Of a stretch of 64,000 bases of DNA, positions 51,602-60,103 are shown piece after piece (within the stretch, counting starts at the first letter, position 1; each line of letters begins with the position of its first letter). The translations under genes and the position numbers were made by a program. Source of the DNA: Gemmatimonas sp. (GTDB lineage Bacteria; Gemmatimonadota; Gemmatimonadetes; Gemmatimonadales; Gemmatimonadaceae); assembly GCA_011390935.1 (NCBI GenBank), contig JAABRL010000004.1, positions 124,001-188,000 on the forward strand. Direction: 5' to 3'. The notes under the pieces were generated by a model. It did not search any database and was not told the origin of the DNA. It saw nothing but the letters and a program-made list of their open reading frames with translations.

Positions 51602-52981
51602 GTGACCACCAACGCTGCTCCGCCTCGCGTACTGCTCGTCGATGACGAGGTCGGCATTCTGGAAAGTCTGCGCATTCTGCTCAAAGGCGAGGGGTTCCAC
51701 CCCACCGTTGCCCTCGGCGGACGCGCGGGGCTCGATCGCCTCGACGACGGCGAGCCGGATGTCGTGCTCACCGACATTCGCATGCCCGACGTGACCGGCG
51801 TGCAGGTGCTGGCAGCGGTGCGCGATCGCTACCCCACCTGTCCGGTGATCCTCATGACCGCGCAGGCCACGCTGCAGTCCGCGATGCAGGCGGTGAATGA
51901 AGGCGCGTTCTACTACATCCAGAAGCCGTTCCGCAACGACGAGTTGCTGGCGATTCTCCGTCGGGCGGTGGAACACCGCCGCCTGCGCGTGGAGAACACG
52001 GTGCTGAAGCAGGAGATTCGCAAGCGCGATCGCACCACCACGGTGGCGGCGATCGGCAAGAGCCGCGCGTGGCAGGACGCGCTTCGCATGGCCGAGATGG
52101 TAGCGCCGACCGACAGCACGGTGCTCATCACCGGTGAGTCGGGCACGGGCAAGGAGGTCATCTCGCGGTATATCCATGACCTCAGCGGTCGGCACGACGA
52201 TCCGTTCATGTCGATCAACTGCGGGGCGCTTCCCGAGTCGCTCCTCGAGAGCGAGCTGTTCGGGCACGTGAAGGGCTCGTTCACCGGCGCCGTGAAGGAC
52301 AAGACCGGTCTCTTTGCCGCCGCGTCCGGAGGCACGTTCTTTCTCGACGAAATCGGCGAGACGACGGCGGCGACCCAGGTGAAGCTGCTGCGCGTGTTGC
52401 AGCAGCGCGAAGTGATTCCGGTGGGTGCCACGGAGGCGGTCCCGATCAACGCGCGTGTGGTGGCCGCGACCAACCGCGACCTCGAAGAAGAGATCAAGCG
52501 AGGCAGCTTTCGCGGCGACCTCTACTACCGCCTCAATGTGATCGCGCTGCATCTGCCGCCGCTGCGGCAGCGCGCTGACGACATCCCGTTGTTGGCGGAG
52601 CACTTTCTCAGTCGTGTGGCCGCCCAGCGCGGTGATGCGCCCAAGGTGCTGTCGGAGTCGGCGCGCGACGCGATGCAGGTGTACGCCTGGCCCGGCAATG
52701 TGCGCGAGCTGGAGAATGCACTGGAGCGCGCGGTGATTCTCTCGCCGGGTCGCACAATCGACGTGACGGCACTGCCCGGGCGCGTGATCGAACGACGGGC
52801 CGAAGCGCTGGTGGCGGATCGCACGCCGAGCACGCCCACGCTCGAGGCCATCGAGCGCGCGTACATCGCGTGGGTGCTGCAGAATGAGAGCGGTAGCAAG
52901 AGTCGAACCGCCGAGGTGTTGGGCATCGATCCGTCCACGCTGTACCGCAAGCTGGCGCGCTACGGAGAAGACGCAGCCTGA
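51602..52981 (+). CDS. pilR: PilR-like sigma-54-dependent response regulator
   Basis: A 459-aa NtrC-family activator. Receiver domain: Asp58 as phospho-acceptor (VVLTDIRMP), Thr/Lys switch residues in MTAQAT and IQKPF. AAA+ domain: Walker A GESGTGKE at 178-185, the sigma-54 contact loop GSFTGA at 225-230 (Ser for Ala in the usual GAFTGA), and Walker B FFLDEIGE. C-terminal Fis-type HTH (KSRTAEVLGIDPSTLYRKLARYG). The GTG at 51602 fits the family. It follows the PilS-like gene closely and precedes a hairpin, a sigma-54-type promoter and the major pilin gene. Confidence 0.93.
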   Translation: MTTNAAPPRVLLVDDEVGILESLRILLKGEGFHPTVALGGRAGLDRLDDGEPDVVLTDIRMPDVTGVQVLAAVRDRYPTCPVILMTAQATLQSAMQAVNEGAFYYIQKPFRNDELLAILRRAVEHRRLRVENTVLKQEIRKRDRTTTVAAIGKSRAWQDALRMAEMVAPTDSTVLITGESGTGKEVISRYIHDLSGRHDDPFMSINCGALPESLLESELFGHVKGSFTGAVKDKTGLFAAASGGTFFLDEIGETTAATQVKLLRVLQQREVIPVGATEAVPINARVVAATNRDLEEEIKRGSFRGDLYYRLNVIALHLPPLRQRADDIPLLAEHFLSRVAAQRGDAPKVLSESARDAMQVYAWPGNVRELENALERAVILSPGRTIDVTALPGRVIERRAEALVADRTPSTPTLEAIERAYIAWVLQNESGSKSRTAEVLGIDPSTLYRKLARYGEDAA

Positions 52982-53035
52982 CGGTTGTGGCAAGCATGCT
53001 GCGCCTATCACACGACCGCAAACGAGTGTCACGAC

Positions 53036-53079
53036 GACGGCCCGGCCCACCAGATCAGGTGGTGCCGGGCCGTCTTGCA
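53036..53079 (+). terminator. Hairpin terminator after pilR
   Basis: GACGGCCCGGCCCACC and GGTGGTGCCGGGCCGTC form a long GC-rich stem around GATCA-type loop bases, followed by TTGC. It lies 55 nt after the pilR stop and upstream of the pilin promoter, so pilR and pilin mRNAs are probably separate. Confidence 0.7.
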
Positions 53080-53185
53080 CGGTGCAAGGGATCTTGCGAA
53101 ACGCGCGGTGCAGGCTGGTGATGGCACGGGGGAGAAAATGATGCAAGTCGTTGCGCCGCAACGTGTTTGCTTTGTGCCAATCGAG

Positions 53186-53200
53186 TGGCCCGCACATTGC
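53186..53200 (+). promoter_or_regulatory. Sigma-54 type promoter of the major pilin gene
   Basis: TGGCCCGCACATTGC matches the sigma-54 consensus TGGCACG-N4-TTGC with one mismatch and the correct spacing of ten bases between the GG at -24 and the GC at -12. A transcript would start near 53211, giving about a 60-nt leader before the pilin ATG, which has a GGAG ribosome-binding site at 53262-53265. The adjacent pilR encodes the matching activator type. Confidence 0.75.
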
Positions 53201-53273
53201 CCTATGGGTCAGTGTCGCGCAGCACTCGAACGAGACTGCGTCGATTGAACTCTCACCTCACGGAGATACCGCA

Positions 53274-53642
53274 ATGCCCCGGACCCGCAAAGGCTTTACG
53301 CTCATCGAACTCCTGATCGTCGTCGTCATCATCGGCATTCTCGCCGCGATCGCGATCCCGAAGTTCGCGAACACGAAGGAGAAGGCGTACATCACGGCCA
53401 TGAAGTCGGATCTCAAGAACATGGTGTCGGCCGCCGAAGCGTCGTTCGCTGACAACAACGACTACGACGATTTCGTGGCTCCCCCGGGTTCGTCGGGCGT
53501 GACCCTCAACTTCACGTCGGGCGGAGCGACGGGCTGGACCGCCACGGCCGACCACGAGGCAACCGCCATCACGTGCACGATCCGCGTCGGAGCTGACGCA
53601 GAAACGGCCAGCGTCGCCGAAGGCGAGCCCATCTGCGAATAA
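53274..53642 (+). CDS. pilA: Type IV pilin (PilA-like major pilin)
   Basis: A 122-aa prepilin. The short leader MPRTRKG is cut after Gly7 to expose the N-methylated Phe8; the mature N-terminus FTLIELLIVVVIIGILAAIA has the essential Glu at position 5. The C-terminal domain is small, with a Cys in ITCTI and another near the end (PICE), which may form the disulfide loop. Its promoter is of the sigma-54 type and it is followed by a strong terminator, so the gene is probably expressed alone and abundantly. It is the likely major subunit of the type IV pilus made by the genes downstream. Confidence 0.95.
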   Translation: MPRTRKGFTLIELLIVVVIIGILAAIAIPKFANTKEKAYITAMKSDLKNMVSAAEASFADNNDYDDFVAPPGSSGVTLNFTSGGATGWTATADHEATAITCTIRVGADAETASVAEGEPICE

Positions 53643-53685
53643 GCAGCATGGTGCAACTGCCGGTCCATTGGACCGGGGCAAGAGG

Positions 53686-53714
53686 GGGTCGAGCGAAAGC
53701 TCGGCCCCTTTTTG
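53686..53714 (+). terminator. Intrinsic terminator after pilA
   Basis: GGGGTCGAGC pairs with GCTCGGCCCC (10 bp, one T-G) around a GAAA tetraloop and is followed by TTTTT at 53710-53714. A second small hairpin (CCGGTCC/GGACCGG) lies just before it at about 53661-53677. Confidence 0.85.
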
Positions 53715-53773
53715 CGTTGCGCGCTTGTTCGCGCTGCTAGCCGATCCGTGCTCCGTTGCCCAGTTTGTGCAGC

Positions 53774-54850
53774 GTGACTCCGACCCTCGATCCCGACCGC
53801 GAAGCGCGCGCGTTGCTGCGTCCGATCTATGGGGCGCTGGCTGTCGCGGCGAGTGCCATCACCGTCGTGGCGTTTGCCGGGAGTCGCGGTGTGTTCGGGG
53901 CGGCCGGACCCGCCCTCCTCGCGCTCGTGGCGTTGGGCGCGGTGCTCGGGGTGTCGCTCGTCGCGCGCCGCGTGGTGCAGCAGCACGTCGCCCACGCCAG
54001 GACGTCGCTGCTCTCGGCGACGGACGCCCTCTCTCGCGCCGAAAAGCTCGCGACCACGGGACGGCTCGCTGCCGGGATCGCGCACGAGGTCGGCAATCCG
54101 CTCTCGGCGATCGCCACCTATGCACACCTCGTACGGCAGCGCGCCGGTGACGCGGCAGCATTCCACGAACCACTCAATGCCCTCGAGGGCGAAGTCGACC
54201 GCATCGATCGCATTGTGCGCGGCTTGCTGGACTACGCGCGCCCGCGGCGCGTGACACCCAAGCCGGTGCGTGTGGACGAAGTCCTCAACGGCGTGGTGCG
54301 CCTGGTGGCCACGCAGGGACTGCTGCGACGCGTCGAGGTGCAGTGGCGAATCGAACAGCGCGAGGCCGCCGTGTACGCCGAACGGCACGACCTCGAACAG
54401 GCATTCGTGAACCTCGTGCTGAATGCCGTCGAATCGATGCAGGGAGTGGGCCGACTCGCGCTGCGGTCGCGCATCGTGTCGGCGGCCTCGCTGCGCAGTG
54501 GCGACACCCGCCGACTCGAAGACAACGACGATGTGCGGTTCACGCATGCGCCGGGCGCCCGAGTGCTTGCGTGGCTGAATCGTCCCGATCGCCCGGACTC
54601 GATGGTGCAGGTCGTCGTCGCGGACTCCGGGCCCGGAGTCCCGGCCGACGACGTGGAACGCATCTTCGAGCCGTTCTACAGCAGCAAGAGCGCCACACGC
54701 GGCACCGGACTCGGACTCGCGATCGTGGCGCAGACGGTGGAGAGTGTGGGCGGCACCATCTGGGTGCAGCCCGCGCGTGAGGGGGGCGCCGCCTTTGTGC
54801 TGCTCCTGCCGATGGTCAGCGCGACGGTGGTATCGCCCGAAAGGAAATGA
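53774..54850 (+). CDS. Membrane histidine kinase inside the pilus locus
   Basis: A 358-aa kinase from the GTG at 53774 (a TTG at 53756 would add six residues). Two transmembrane helices (about 18-36 and 45-65) are directly followed by HisKA with His104 in GIAHEVGNPLSA, then HATPase (DSGPGVPADD, GTGLGLAIVAQT). There is no PAS or other sensor domain and no adjacent response regulator of its own. It sits between pilA and the minor pilin genes. The AHEVGNP box and the next gene's position suggest a link to pilus or motility control, but this is not shown. Confidence 0.85.
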   Translation: MTPTLDPDREARALLRPIYGALAVAASAITVVAFAGSRGVFGAAGPALLALVALGAVLGVSLVARRVVQQHVAHARTSLLSATDALSRAEKLATTGRLAAGIAHEVGNPLSAIATYAHLVRQRAGDAAAFHEPLNALEGEVDRIDRIVRGLLDYARPRRVTPKPVRVDEVLNGVVRLVATQGLLRRVEVQWRIEQREAAVYAERHDLEQAFVNLVLNAVESMQGVGRLALRSRIVSAASLRSGDTRRLEDNDDVRFTHAPGARVLAWLNRPDRPDSMVQVVVADSGPGVPADDVERIFEPFYSSKSATRGTGLGLAIVAQTVESVGGTIWVQPAREGGAAFVLLLPMVSATVVSPERK

Positions 54851-54886
54851 TGACGCGTCGCCGGACCGGCGGGCACACATTGCGCC

Positions 54887-55288
54887 ATGCCTCCTGTCCT
54901 ACCGCTCAATTCTCGGTTCGTTGGTGTGCCGCCGCGTGCGCGGCGCACCGGACGCCTGCTTGTGGAAGTGCTCCTGGCCATGGTACTGCTCGCCATCGCA
55001 GCAAGCGCCAGCACAACACTCATTCGCGCGAATCTCGCACTCACTGATCGCATCGCGTTTCTGGCCACGAGCCGGGCGGTCACGCGTACCATCGCCGCCG
55101 AGTTGCAGCTGTCCGCGTGCGCGGCCGCGTCCGGCGCAACGCATGTGGGCCGAACCGAAGTCCGCTGGACGCCCACCGTATCCGGGGCATTCGTGGCGGT
55201 CGCGGTGGCCGCGCACGGTGCCCCGCATCCTTCCGGACTCGACGCGCCACGTTCGCTGTCGGCGGAACTCGCCGGATGGTGCCCGTGA
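54887..55288 (+). CDS. Minor pilin / pseudopilin, PilV/GspI-like
   Basis: A 133-aa prepilin-like protein. The leader is unusually long (22 residues ending RRTG); after the predicted cut at Gly22 the mature sequence starts RLLVEVLLAMVLLAIAA with Glu at position 5. The C-terminal domain is short and has few conserved marks. It begins 36 nt after the kinase gene and its stop overlaps the start of the next pilin gene. The I-type assignment comes from its place before J- and K-like genes and from the V-E-V-L-L-A motif. Confidence 0.75.
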   Translation: MPPVLPLNSRFVGVPPRARRTGRLLVEVLLAMVLLAIAASASTTLIRANLALTDRIAFLATSRAVTRTIAAELQLSACAAASGATHVGRTEVRWTPTVSGAFVAVAVAAHGAPHPSGLDAPRSLSAELAGWCP

Positions 55289-56142
55289 GCCGCCGGCGTG
55301 GGGCCTCGCTGCTCGAAGTCGTGGTGGCGTTGCCGCTGCTGCTGCTCGTGGCGGCGCTGGCGGTGCAGGGATTCGTCACGCAGTTGCGGCTCGTCACGGT
55401 GCAGGAAACTCGGCTGGCGAATGTGCGCGAGCTCGAACACGCCGTGCTCGCGCTGGCTGCCGACCTGCGTCCGCTCTCCGCGTTCGATCTCGTCTCGTGG
55501 TCCGATTCTGCGGTCGTGGCCCATGTCCCCATCCTCACCGGCTACGTCTGTGGCACGCCAGCTCCGCACGTCGTCGATATTGCCATCGGCGACGTCGGTG
55601 CTGCCGCACGGGCGGTGGTGCGCACCGATCCGCGCGCTGGCGACATGCTGGGCTGGGCGGGGCTCGACAGTGCGGTGGTGGGGCTTCACGTGGCCGCGCT
55701 CGATGCCGAACCGCGCCGCGGCGCGCTGGGCGCTGCGGCGGCGGCGGCATCGGCGTGCACGGATTCGCCGATTCGTGGTGCCGCCTCACCGTGGCGACTC
55801 TCGCTTGTTGCGGCGCCGGTGACCTTGCCGCTGGTGGGTTCCCCGGTCACGCTCACGCGCCGAACCGAATGGCGCAGCTATCGCGCCAGTGACGCGGCCT
55901 ACTATCTGGGACGGCGCGAGTGGAACGGTGTCGCGTGGAGCACGCTGCAGCCGGTCGCAGGGCCGCTCCACGCTCCAGTACACGGTGGCATGGTGCTCCG
56001 CATGTTGCGCGCCGACGGAGGCAACGCCAGTGTCGCGCTCGGTGACGCACGACAACTCGACCTCGTGCTGCGCGCACCGCGCGGAGCTGCACTGTCCGAT
56101 TCACTGCGCGTACGGCTGGCGCTGCTCGGCAACGGGTTCTGA
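55276..56142 (+). CDS. Minor pilin / pseudopilin, PilW/GspJ-like
   Basis: A 288-aa prepilin-like protein. The leader ends RRRG and the mature N-terminus is ASLLEVVVALPLLLLVA with Glu at position 5. The large C-terminal domain has several Trp/Cys marks (DLVSWSD, CGTP, ACTDSPI). The ATG at 55276 overlaps the end of the previous gene; a GTG at 55285 (GTGA overlap) is equally good. It is 1 nt from the next gene. Confidence 0.8.
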   Translation: MVPVSRRRGASLLEVVVALPLLLLVAALAVQGFVTQLRLVTVQETRLANVRELEHAVLALAADLRPLSAFDLVSWSDSAVVAHVPILTGYVCGTPAPHVVDIAIGDVGAAARAVVRTDPRAGDMLGWAGLDSAVVGLHVAALDAEPRRGALGAAAAAASACTDSPIRGAASPWRLSLVAAPVTLPLVGSPVTLTRRTEWRSYRASDAAYYLGRREWNGVAWSTLQPVAGPLHAPVHGGMVLRMLRADGGNASVALGDARQLDLVLRAPRGAALSDSLRVRLALLGNGF

Positions 56143-56143
56143 C

Positions 56144-57322
56144 ATGACGCGCGTCGATGGTCGTTGCAGCGAGCACACGGTGTGCTGGCATGCGGGCACT
56201 CGTGCGCGACACGGATTCGCACTCGTGCCGGTGATGCTGCTGGTGAGTGCGCTCCTGCTGGTCGCGCTGGCCTTCACCGACGCCGTGCTGCACGGCATGC
56301 GCGGCGCTCGACTCGGCTGGCAGGGCGAACGTGCGACGCACGCGGCCGATGCCGCGCTCTTGCGTGCGCTGACCGATTGGGATCGCGCGGCGGCGGCCGC
56401 GCTGCACCCCGGCGAAACCGATACGGTCGCCGCCCACAACCTGGATGGTGTCACCACGCACGTGGTGCGCACGCGTGTCCAGGCACGCCTGTTCGCACTC
56501 GAATCCTCGGCCCGCGTACAGGATGGTGGGGCGCGGCCGGCACGACGCGCCGTGGGGCGCACTGTCCGTCTGAACTGGCCACATCCGCCCGTCTACGCGG
56601 CGCTGACCGTGGGGGGCGGGCTTCTGGTGGCTGATAGCGCCGTGATTCTTGGCGCGGACGCCGAGCCGGCTGGATGGGGCACGGAGTGCGCGCTGGATCG
56701 TCGTGATGGGCCGGTCGTGGCGATCGTGGCCCGGTCAACCTCGCTCGCCCCCGCGAGTGTGGTCGTCGGCGCCGGCGCACCGTCGCAACCACTCGGCGAT
56801 TCTGCGATGGTCGCGTTTACCGAGCGCTTCGACGCCGCCTTCACCGCCTTGGCCGCGGTTGCCAGCGTGCGCACGGAGGACCGCGTGCTCTCGTTCGATG
56901 CGCGTGCCGCCGTCGCGCCGTCCTGTCCGGTGTGGTTTGGAGACGGGGCGCGCGGCGCTGGCGTAGAGCCGCTTTGCGCGCGCCGCTGGCCGATCGTGCA
57001 CGCCGCAGCACCCGACAGTGTGCGGCTGGTGGGGTCCACAGCCGGACAAGGAGTTCTGCTCGTGGACGGGGATCTCGTGGTGCCCGAGGCGGTGACGATG
57101 TACGGGCTGATCCTGGTGCGCGGCCGAGTACGCGTGGCGTCGCCTGCGAGCGCCGAGCGTCCACGGCTCGTGGGAGCCGTGGTGGTCCAGGATGCAGGCG
57201 CGACCGGCTCGGTGATGGAGTCGGTGCAGCTGCAGAGCAGTCAATGCGCGGTTCGTCGCGCACTCTCCGCGGCCGGCATGCCGATCCCGATCGGCCCGCA
57301 CGGATGGGGCGAACGTCCCTGA
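56144..57322 (+). CDS. Minor pilin / pseudopilin, PilX/GspK-like
   Basis: A 392-aa protein. The leader ends RARHG and the mature N-terminus FALVPVMLLVSALLLVALAF lacks Glu at position 5 (Pro there), exactly the exception seen in GspK/PilX, which is thought to start the fibre tip. A large C-terminal domain follows with Cys residues (CALDRR, SCPVWF, CARRW). The three minor pilin genes overlap or nearly touch, so they form one translation-coupled group, in the I-J-K order that makes the tip complex. Confidence 0.8.
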   Translation: MTRVDGRCSEHTVCWHAGTRARHGFALVPVMLLVSALLLVALAFTDAVLHGMRGARLGWQGERATHAADAALLRALTDWDRAAAAALHPGETDTVAAHNLDGVTTHVVRTRVQARLFALESSARVQDGGARPARRAVGRTVRLNWPHPPVYAALTVGGGLLVADSAVILGADAEPAGWGTECALDRRDGPVVAIVARSTSLAPASVVVGAGAPSQPLGDSAMVAFTERFDAAFTALAAVASVRTEDRVLSFDARAAVAPSCPVWFGDGARGAGVEPLCARRWPIVHAAAPDSVRLVGSTAGQGVLLVDGDLVVPEAVTMYGLILVRGRVRVASPASAERPRLVGAVVVQDAGATGSVMESVQLQSSQCAVRRALSAAGMPIPIGPHGWGERP

Positions 57323-57581
57323 GCTGACGTGCGCCGCTCGCGCCGAGGGTGTGACCCCCACAGCCCGCGCATCACGGCCAGCGGTTCGACGGAGGACAAG
57401 GGTGTCACAAATCCTGCCCGCACACGGGGGGGGACCCCTCTGGCGTGCGTTACCTCGTGCACCGCCGGTCGTATGGAGGGTGAATCGCCCGACCGCTCAG
57501 GTCAAAGTGTCCAGTTCCGTTCACGTGACGACAGTCCGTGTGCCCCCGGTCTCCGACCACCACCGCGCAACCCCCTGCCGT
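57323..57581 (+). promoter_or_regulatory. Intergenic leader before pilM
   Basis: 259 nt between the PilX-like stop and the pilM ATG, the longest gap inside the pilus locus. It is presumed to hold the promoter of the pilM-pilQ operon. I looked for sigma-54 spacing (GG-N10-GC) and for -35/-10 boxes here and could not place one with confidence. Confidence 0.35.
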
Positions 57582-58625
57582 ATGCAGCTCTTCGGCCGAA
57601 AGAAGACGACCATTGGACTCGATATCGGGTCCGGCCTGGTAAAGGCCGCGGTCATCGATCATGCCGGTGCGACACCGGAACTCACGAAGGTCGTCATCAC
57701 GCCGCTCAACGAGAACGCCATCGTCGAGGGTGAAGTGATGGATCACGGCATGGTCGCGGATGCGATCCGGCAGACACTCGAGACGATCGGCGGCAAGAAG
57801 AAGGAAGTGGTCGCCGCAGTCGGTGGGCGTGATGTCATCGTGAAGAAGATCCAGGTCGAGCGCGTGAAGGATGCGCAGGCCGCCGAGCTGATCCGCTGGG
57901 AGGCGGAACAGCACGTGCCCTTCGACATGGACTCCGTCGAACTGGACCACCAGATCCTCGATCCCGACGGTGACAGCCTCGAAATGAACGTGCTGCTCGT
58001 GGCCGCGAAGCGTGATCTCGTGGAGATCAAGCGGCACCTGCTCACGGACGCGGGCGTCACACCTCGCATCATGGACGTGGATGCGTTCGCGTTGCACAAC
58101 GCGTTCGCTCTCAACTACCCCGACGCCATGACCGGCGTCGTCGCGCTGATGAACATCGGCAACGAAGTGACCACGCTCAACATCCTCGATGACGGCGTGC
58201 CGATTCTCACGCGTGATCTGACCGTGGGAACGCGTCGGTTCCGCGAGGATCTGCAGCGCGATCACGGCCTTACCGCCGATGACGCCGAAGCGCTCGTGCG
58301 CGGCTTCGATCGCACGCCGGCGCTCAACGAAGTGGTCGCCATGCGCGGTGAGGAGCTCGCGGTCGGATTGGAGCGCGCCATGTCGTTCCTCGCCTCGTCC
58401 TCGCGTCACTACGGACAGGTGCGTGCGGCGTATGCCTGTGGCGGTGGCGCCCGCACACCGGGGCTGCTGCCCTGGCTCGGCGAGCGCCTGCGCATGTCCG
58501 TGCAGCTCGCCAACCCGCTTGCGCGGCTCGCCGTGCGCGAGGGCGCGATGGAGTTCATGGCCACCGATGAGGTGGCGCCGTTGCTCATGTTGCCGGTAGG
58601 GCTCGCCCTCCGGTCGGTCGCCTGA
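57582..58625 (+). CDS. pilM: Type IV pilus assembly protein PilM
   Basis: A 347-aa actin-like ATPase that stays on the cytoplasmic face of the alignment complex and binds the N-terminal tail of PilN. The FtsA/actin fold is seen in LFGRKKTTIGLDIGSGLVKAAVID near the start, MNIGNEVTTLNILDDGVPILTRDL, and ACGGGARTPGLLPWLG. The ATG at 57582 fits the family's MxLFGRKK start. It is the first gene of the operon pilM-N-O-P-Q, with 17 nt to pilN. Confidence 0.95.
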   Translation: MQLFGRKKTTIGLDIGSGLVKAAVIDHAGATPELTKVVITPLNENAIVEGEVMDHGMVADAIRQTLETIGGKKKEVVAAVGGRDVIVKKIQVERVKDAQAAELIRWEAEQHVPFDMDSVELDHQILDPDGDSLEMNVLLVAAKRDLVEIKRHLLTDAGVTPRIMDVDAFALHNAFALNYPDAMTGVVALMNIGNEVTTLNILDDGVPILTRDLTVGTRRFREDLQRDHGLTADDAEALVRGFDRTPALNEVVAMRGEELAVGLERAMSFLASSSRHYGQVRAAYACGGGARTPGLLPWLGERLRMSVQLANPLARLAVREGAMEFMATDEVAPLLMLPVGLALRSVA

Positions 58626-58642
58626 GGCGAGGACCACTACTC

Positions 58643-59449
58643 ATGCAAATCCAGGTCAATCTCCTGCCCGGCGGCAAGAAGAAGGCAAAGTCCGCCGCGA
58701 GCAAGTCGCTCAACCTCGGCGCCGCGTTCAGCGGGCTCGGTGACAAGATCAAGGATCCGTGGCTGCTTGGCGCCGCCGCGGCCGTCGTCGTCTCCGTGTC
58801 GACCGTCGGCCTGCTCTTCGTGACGCAGCAGGCGAGCGCCACGGAAGTCGAGCGCCGTCTCGACAAGGCCGTGCGCGACTCCACGCGGCTCACCAACGTG
58901 CTCGAGGCGCGCCGCAAGGTGACCGCCGAGCGTGACTCCGTGATGCGCCAGGTGCAGATCATTCGCACCATCGATGACAACCGGTATGTGTGGGCGCACC
59001 TGCTGGACGAAATCAGCACCGCGCTGCCGCAGTACACGTGGCTGGTGTCGGTCGAGCAGACGAGCAAGCCCACGTTGCCTCCGGGTGCAGAGCCTGCTGC
59101 TCCCGTGGCGGCCAAGGGCAGTGCTGCGGCGCGCGCCGATGCAAAGGCGGCCAACACGCCCGCCGGCAAGTCCGCCGCGGCGAAAGCCGCGGCGGCCCCG
59201 CAGGACTCGATCGTGATTCATCAGCCGGTGGCATTCCGCGTCATCGGACAGACGGTCGACATGCAGGCGCTCACGCAGTTCATGAAGGATCTCGAAGCGT
59301 CGCCGTTCGTGAAGAACGTGATGCTCATGAAGTCCGAGATCGTAGTGGTCGATACGAAAGACATCACGCAGTTCTCGATCGAGGCGGAGTATGAGGTTGC
59401 CCCGAAGGAGCTGCTGACGACTGAAGCACTCGTTGTTCCTGTCCGCTGA
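58643..59449 (+). CDS. pilN: Type IV pilus assembly protein PilN
   Basis: A 268-aa inner-membrane protein. The N-terminus MQIQVNLLPGG is the conserved short tail that PilM grips (INLLP-type). One transmembrane helix follows (about 43-62, LLGAAAAVVVSVSTVGLLFV), then a periplasmic coiled coil (ATEVERRLDKAVRDSTRLTNVL). An Ala/Lys-rich insert (about 150-185) is longer than in the usual PilN. It pairs with PilO. It lies 15 nt before pilO. Confidence 0.93.
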   Translation: MQIQVNLLPGGKKKAKSAASKSLNLGAAFSGLGDKIKDPWLLGAAAAVVVSVSTVGLLFVTQQASATEVERRLDKAVRDSTRLTNVLEARRKVTAERDSVMRQVQIIRTIDDNRYVWAHLLDEISTALPQYTWLVSVEQTSKPTLPPGAEPAAPVAAKGSAAARADAKAANTPAGKSAAAKAAAAPQDSIVIHQPVAFRVIGQTVDMQALTQFMKDLEASPFVKNVMLMKSEIVVVDTKDITQFSIEAEYEVAPKELLTTEALVVPVR

Positions 59450-59464
59450 CCGAGGCTGAGCCCC

Positions 59465-60103
59465 ATGTCCATTCTTCCGCAGACCCAGCGCGAGCAGATC
59501 AAGCTCGTTGTCGGTGTGATCGCTGTTGCGCTCGCCGCGGTCTACTATCTGTATCCGTACTCCGCTGCCGCTGAGCAGTTGGCGCTCGACACGTCGCGTG
59601 TCGAGTCGCTGGAGAAGTTGAACCGCGTGGCGCAGAAGGAGTTCGCGTCGGGCAGCGTCGAAACGCTCCGCGCCGAGGCCGCCGAACAGCGTTCCGCACT
59701 TACGGCGATGCGTCGTTTGGTGCCGACGAACAACGAGGTGCCCGCGCTGCTCGAAGAAGTCTCCACGGCCGCGCGTCGTGCCGGACTCGATGTGGGTGGC
59801 TTCACGCCGGAGCCGGTCATTCGCGGCGAGAAGTTCGACACGCATCGCTACAAGGTCACCATCATCGGCGGCTACCACGACATTGGCGGGTTCCTCGCCA
59901 ACGTGGGCTCGCTGCCGCGCATCGTGGCGCCGGTGCACTTCGAACTGACGCCCGCCAATGGCGTCGCGCGTCGTTCCAATCCGCGCGCGCGCAATGCCGA
60001 CCGGATCGGCCTCGAGGCCACGGTCACCCTGCAAACCTACGTGGAGCGGACGGCGCCCGCGCCCACACGCGTTGCCAGCGCCCGTTCGGAGGTCACCCCA
60101 TGA
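59465..60103 (+). CDS. pilO: Type IV pilus assembly protein PilO
   Basis: A 212-aa inner-membrane protein with one transmembrane helix (about 14-32, IKLVVGVIAVALAAVYYLY) and a periplasmic coiled coil plus ferredoxin-like domain (VPALLEEVSTAARRAGLDVGGFTPEP, YKVTIIGGYHDIGGFLANVGSLPRIV). Family members form the PilN-PilO heterodimer that couples the inner-membrane platform to PilP and the secretin. Its stop overlaps the pilP ATG by four bases (ATGA). Confidence 0.93.
   Translation: MSILPQTQREQIKLVVGVIAVALAAVYYLYPYSAAAEQLALDTSRVESLEKLNRVAQKEFASGSVETLRAEAAEQRSALTAMRRLVPTNNEVPALLEEVSTAARRAGLDVGGFTPEPVIRGEKFDTHRYKVTIIGGYHDIGGFLANVGSLPRIVAPVHFELTPANGVARRSNPRARNADRIGLEATVTLQTYVERTAPAPTRVASARSEVTP

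Noticed and set aside
52987-53001. Second sigma-54-like sequence (TGGCAAGCATGCTGC) right after pilR
   Set aside because: Spacing is right but there are more mismatches, and a terminator hairpin lies between it and pilA, so it is unlikely to drive the pilin gene.
53121-53144. TGGCACGGGGGAG motif before pilA
   Set aside because: It starts like a sigma-54 -24 box, but no GC follows at the required ten-base distance.
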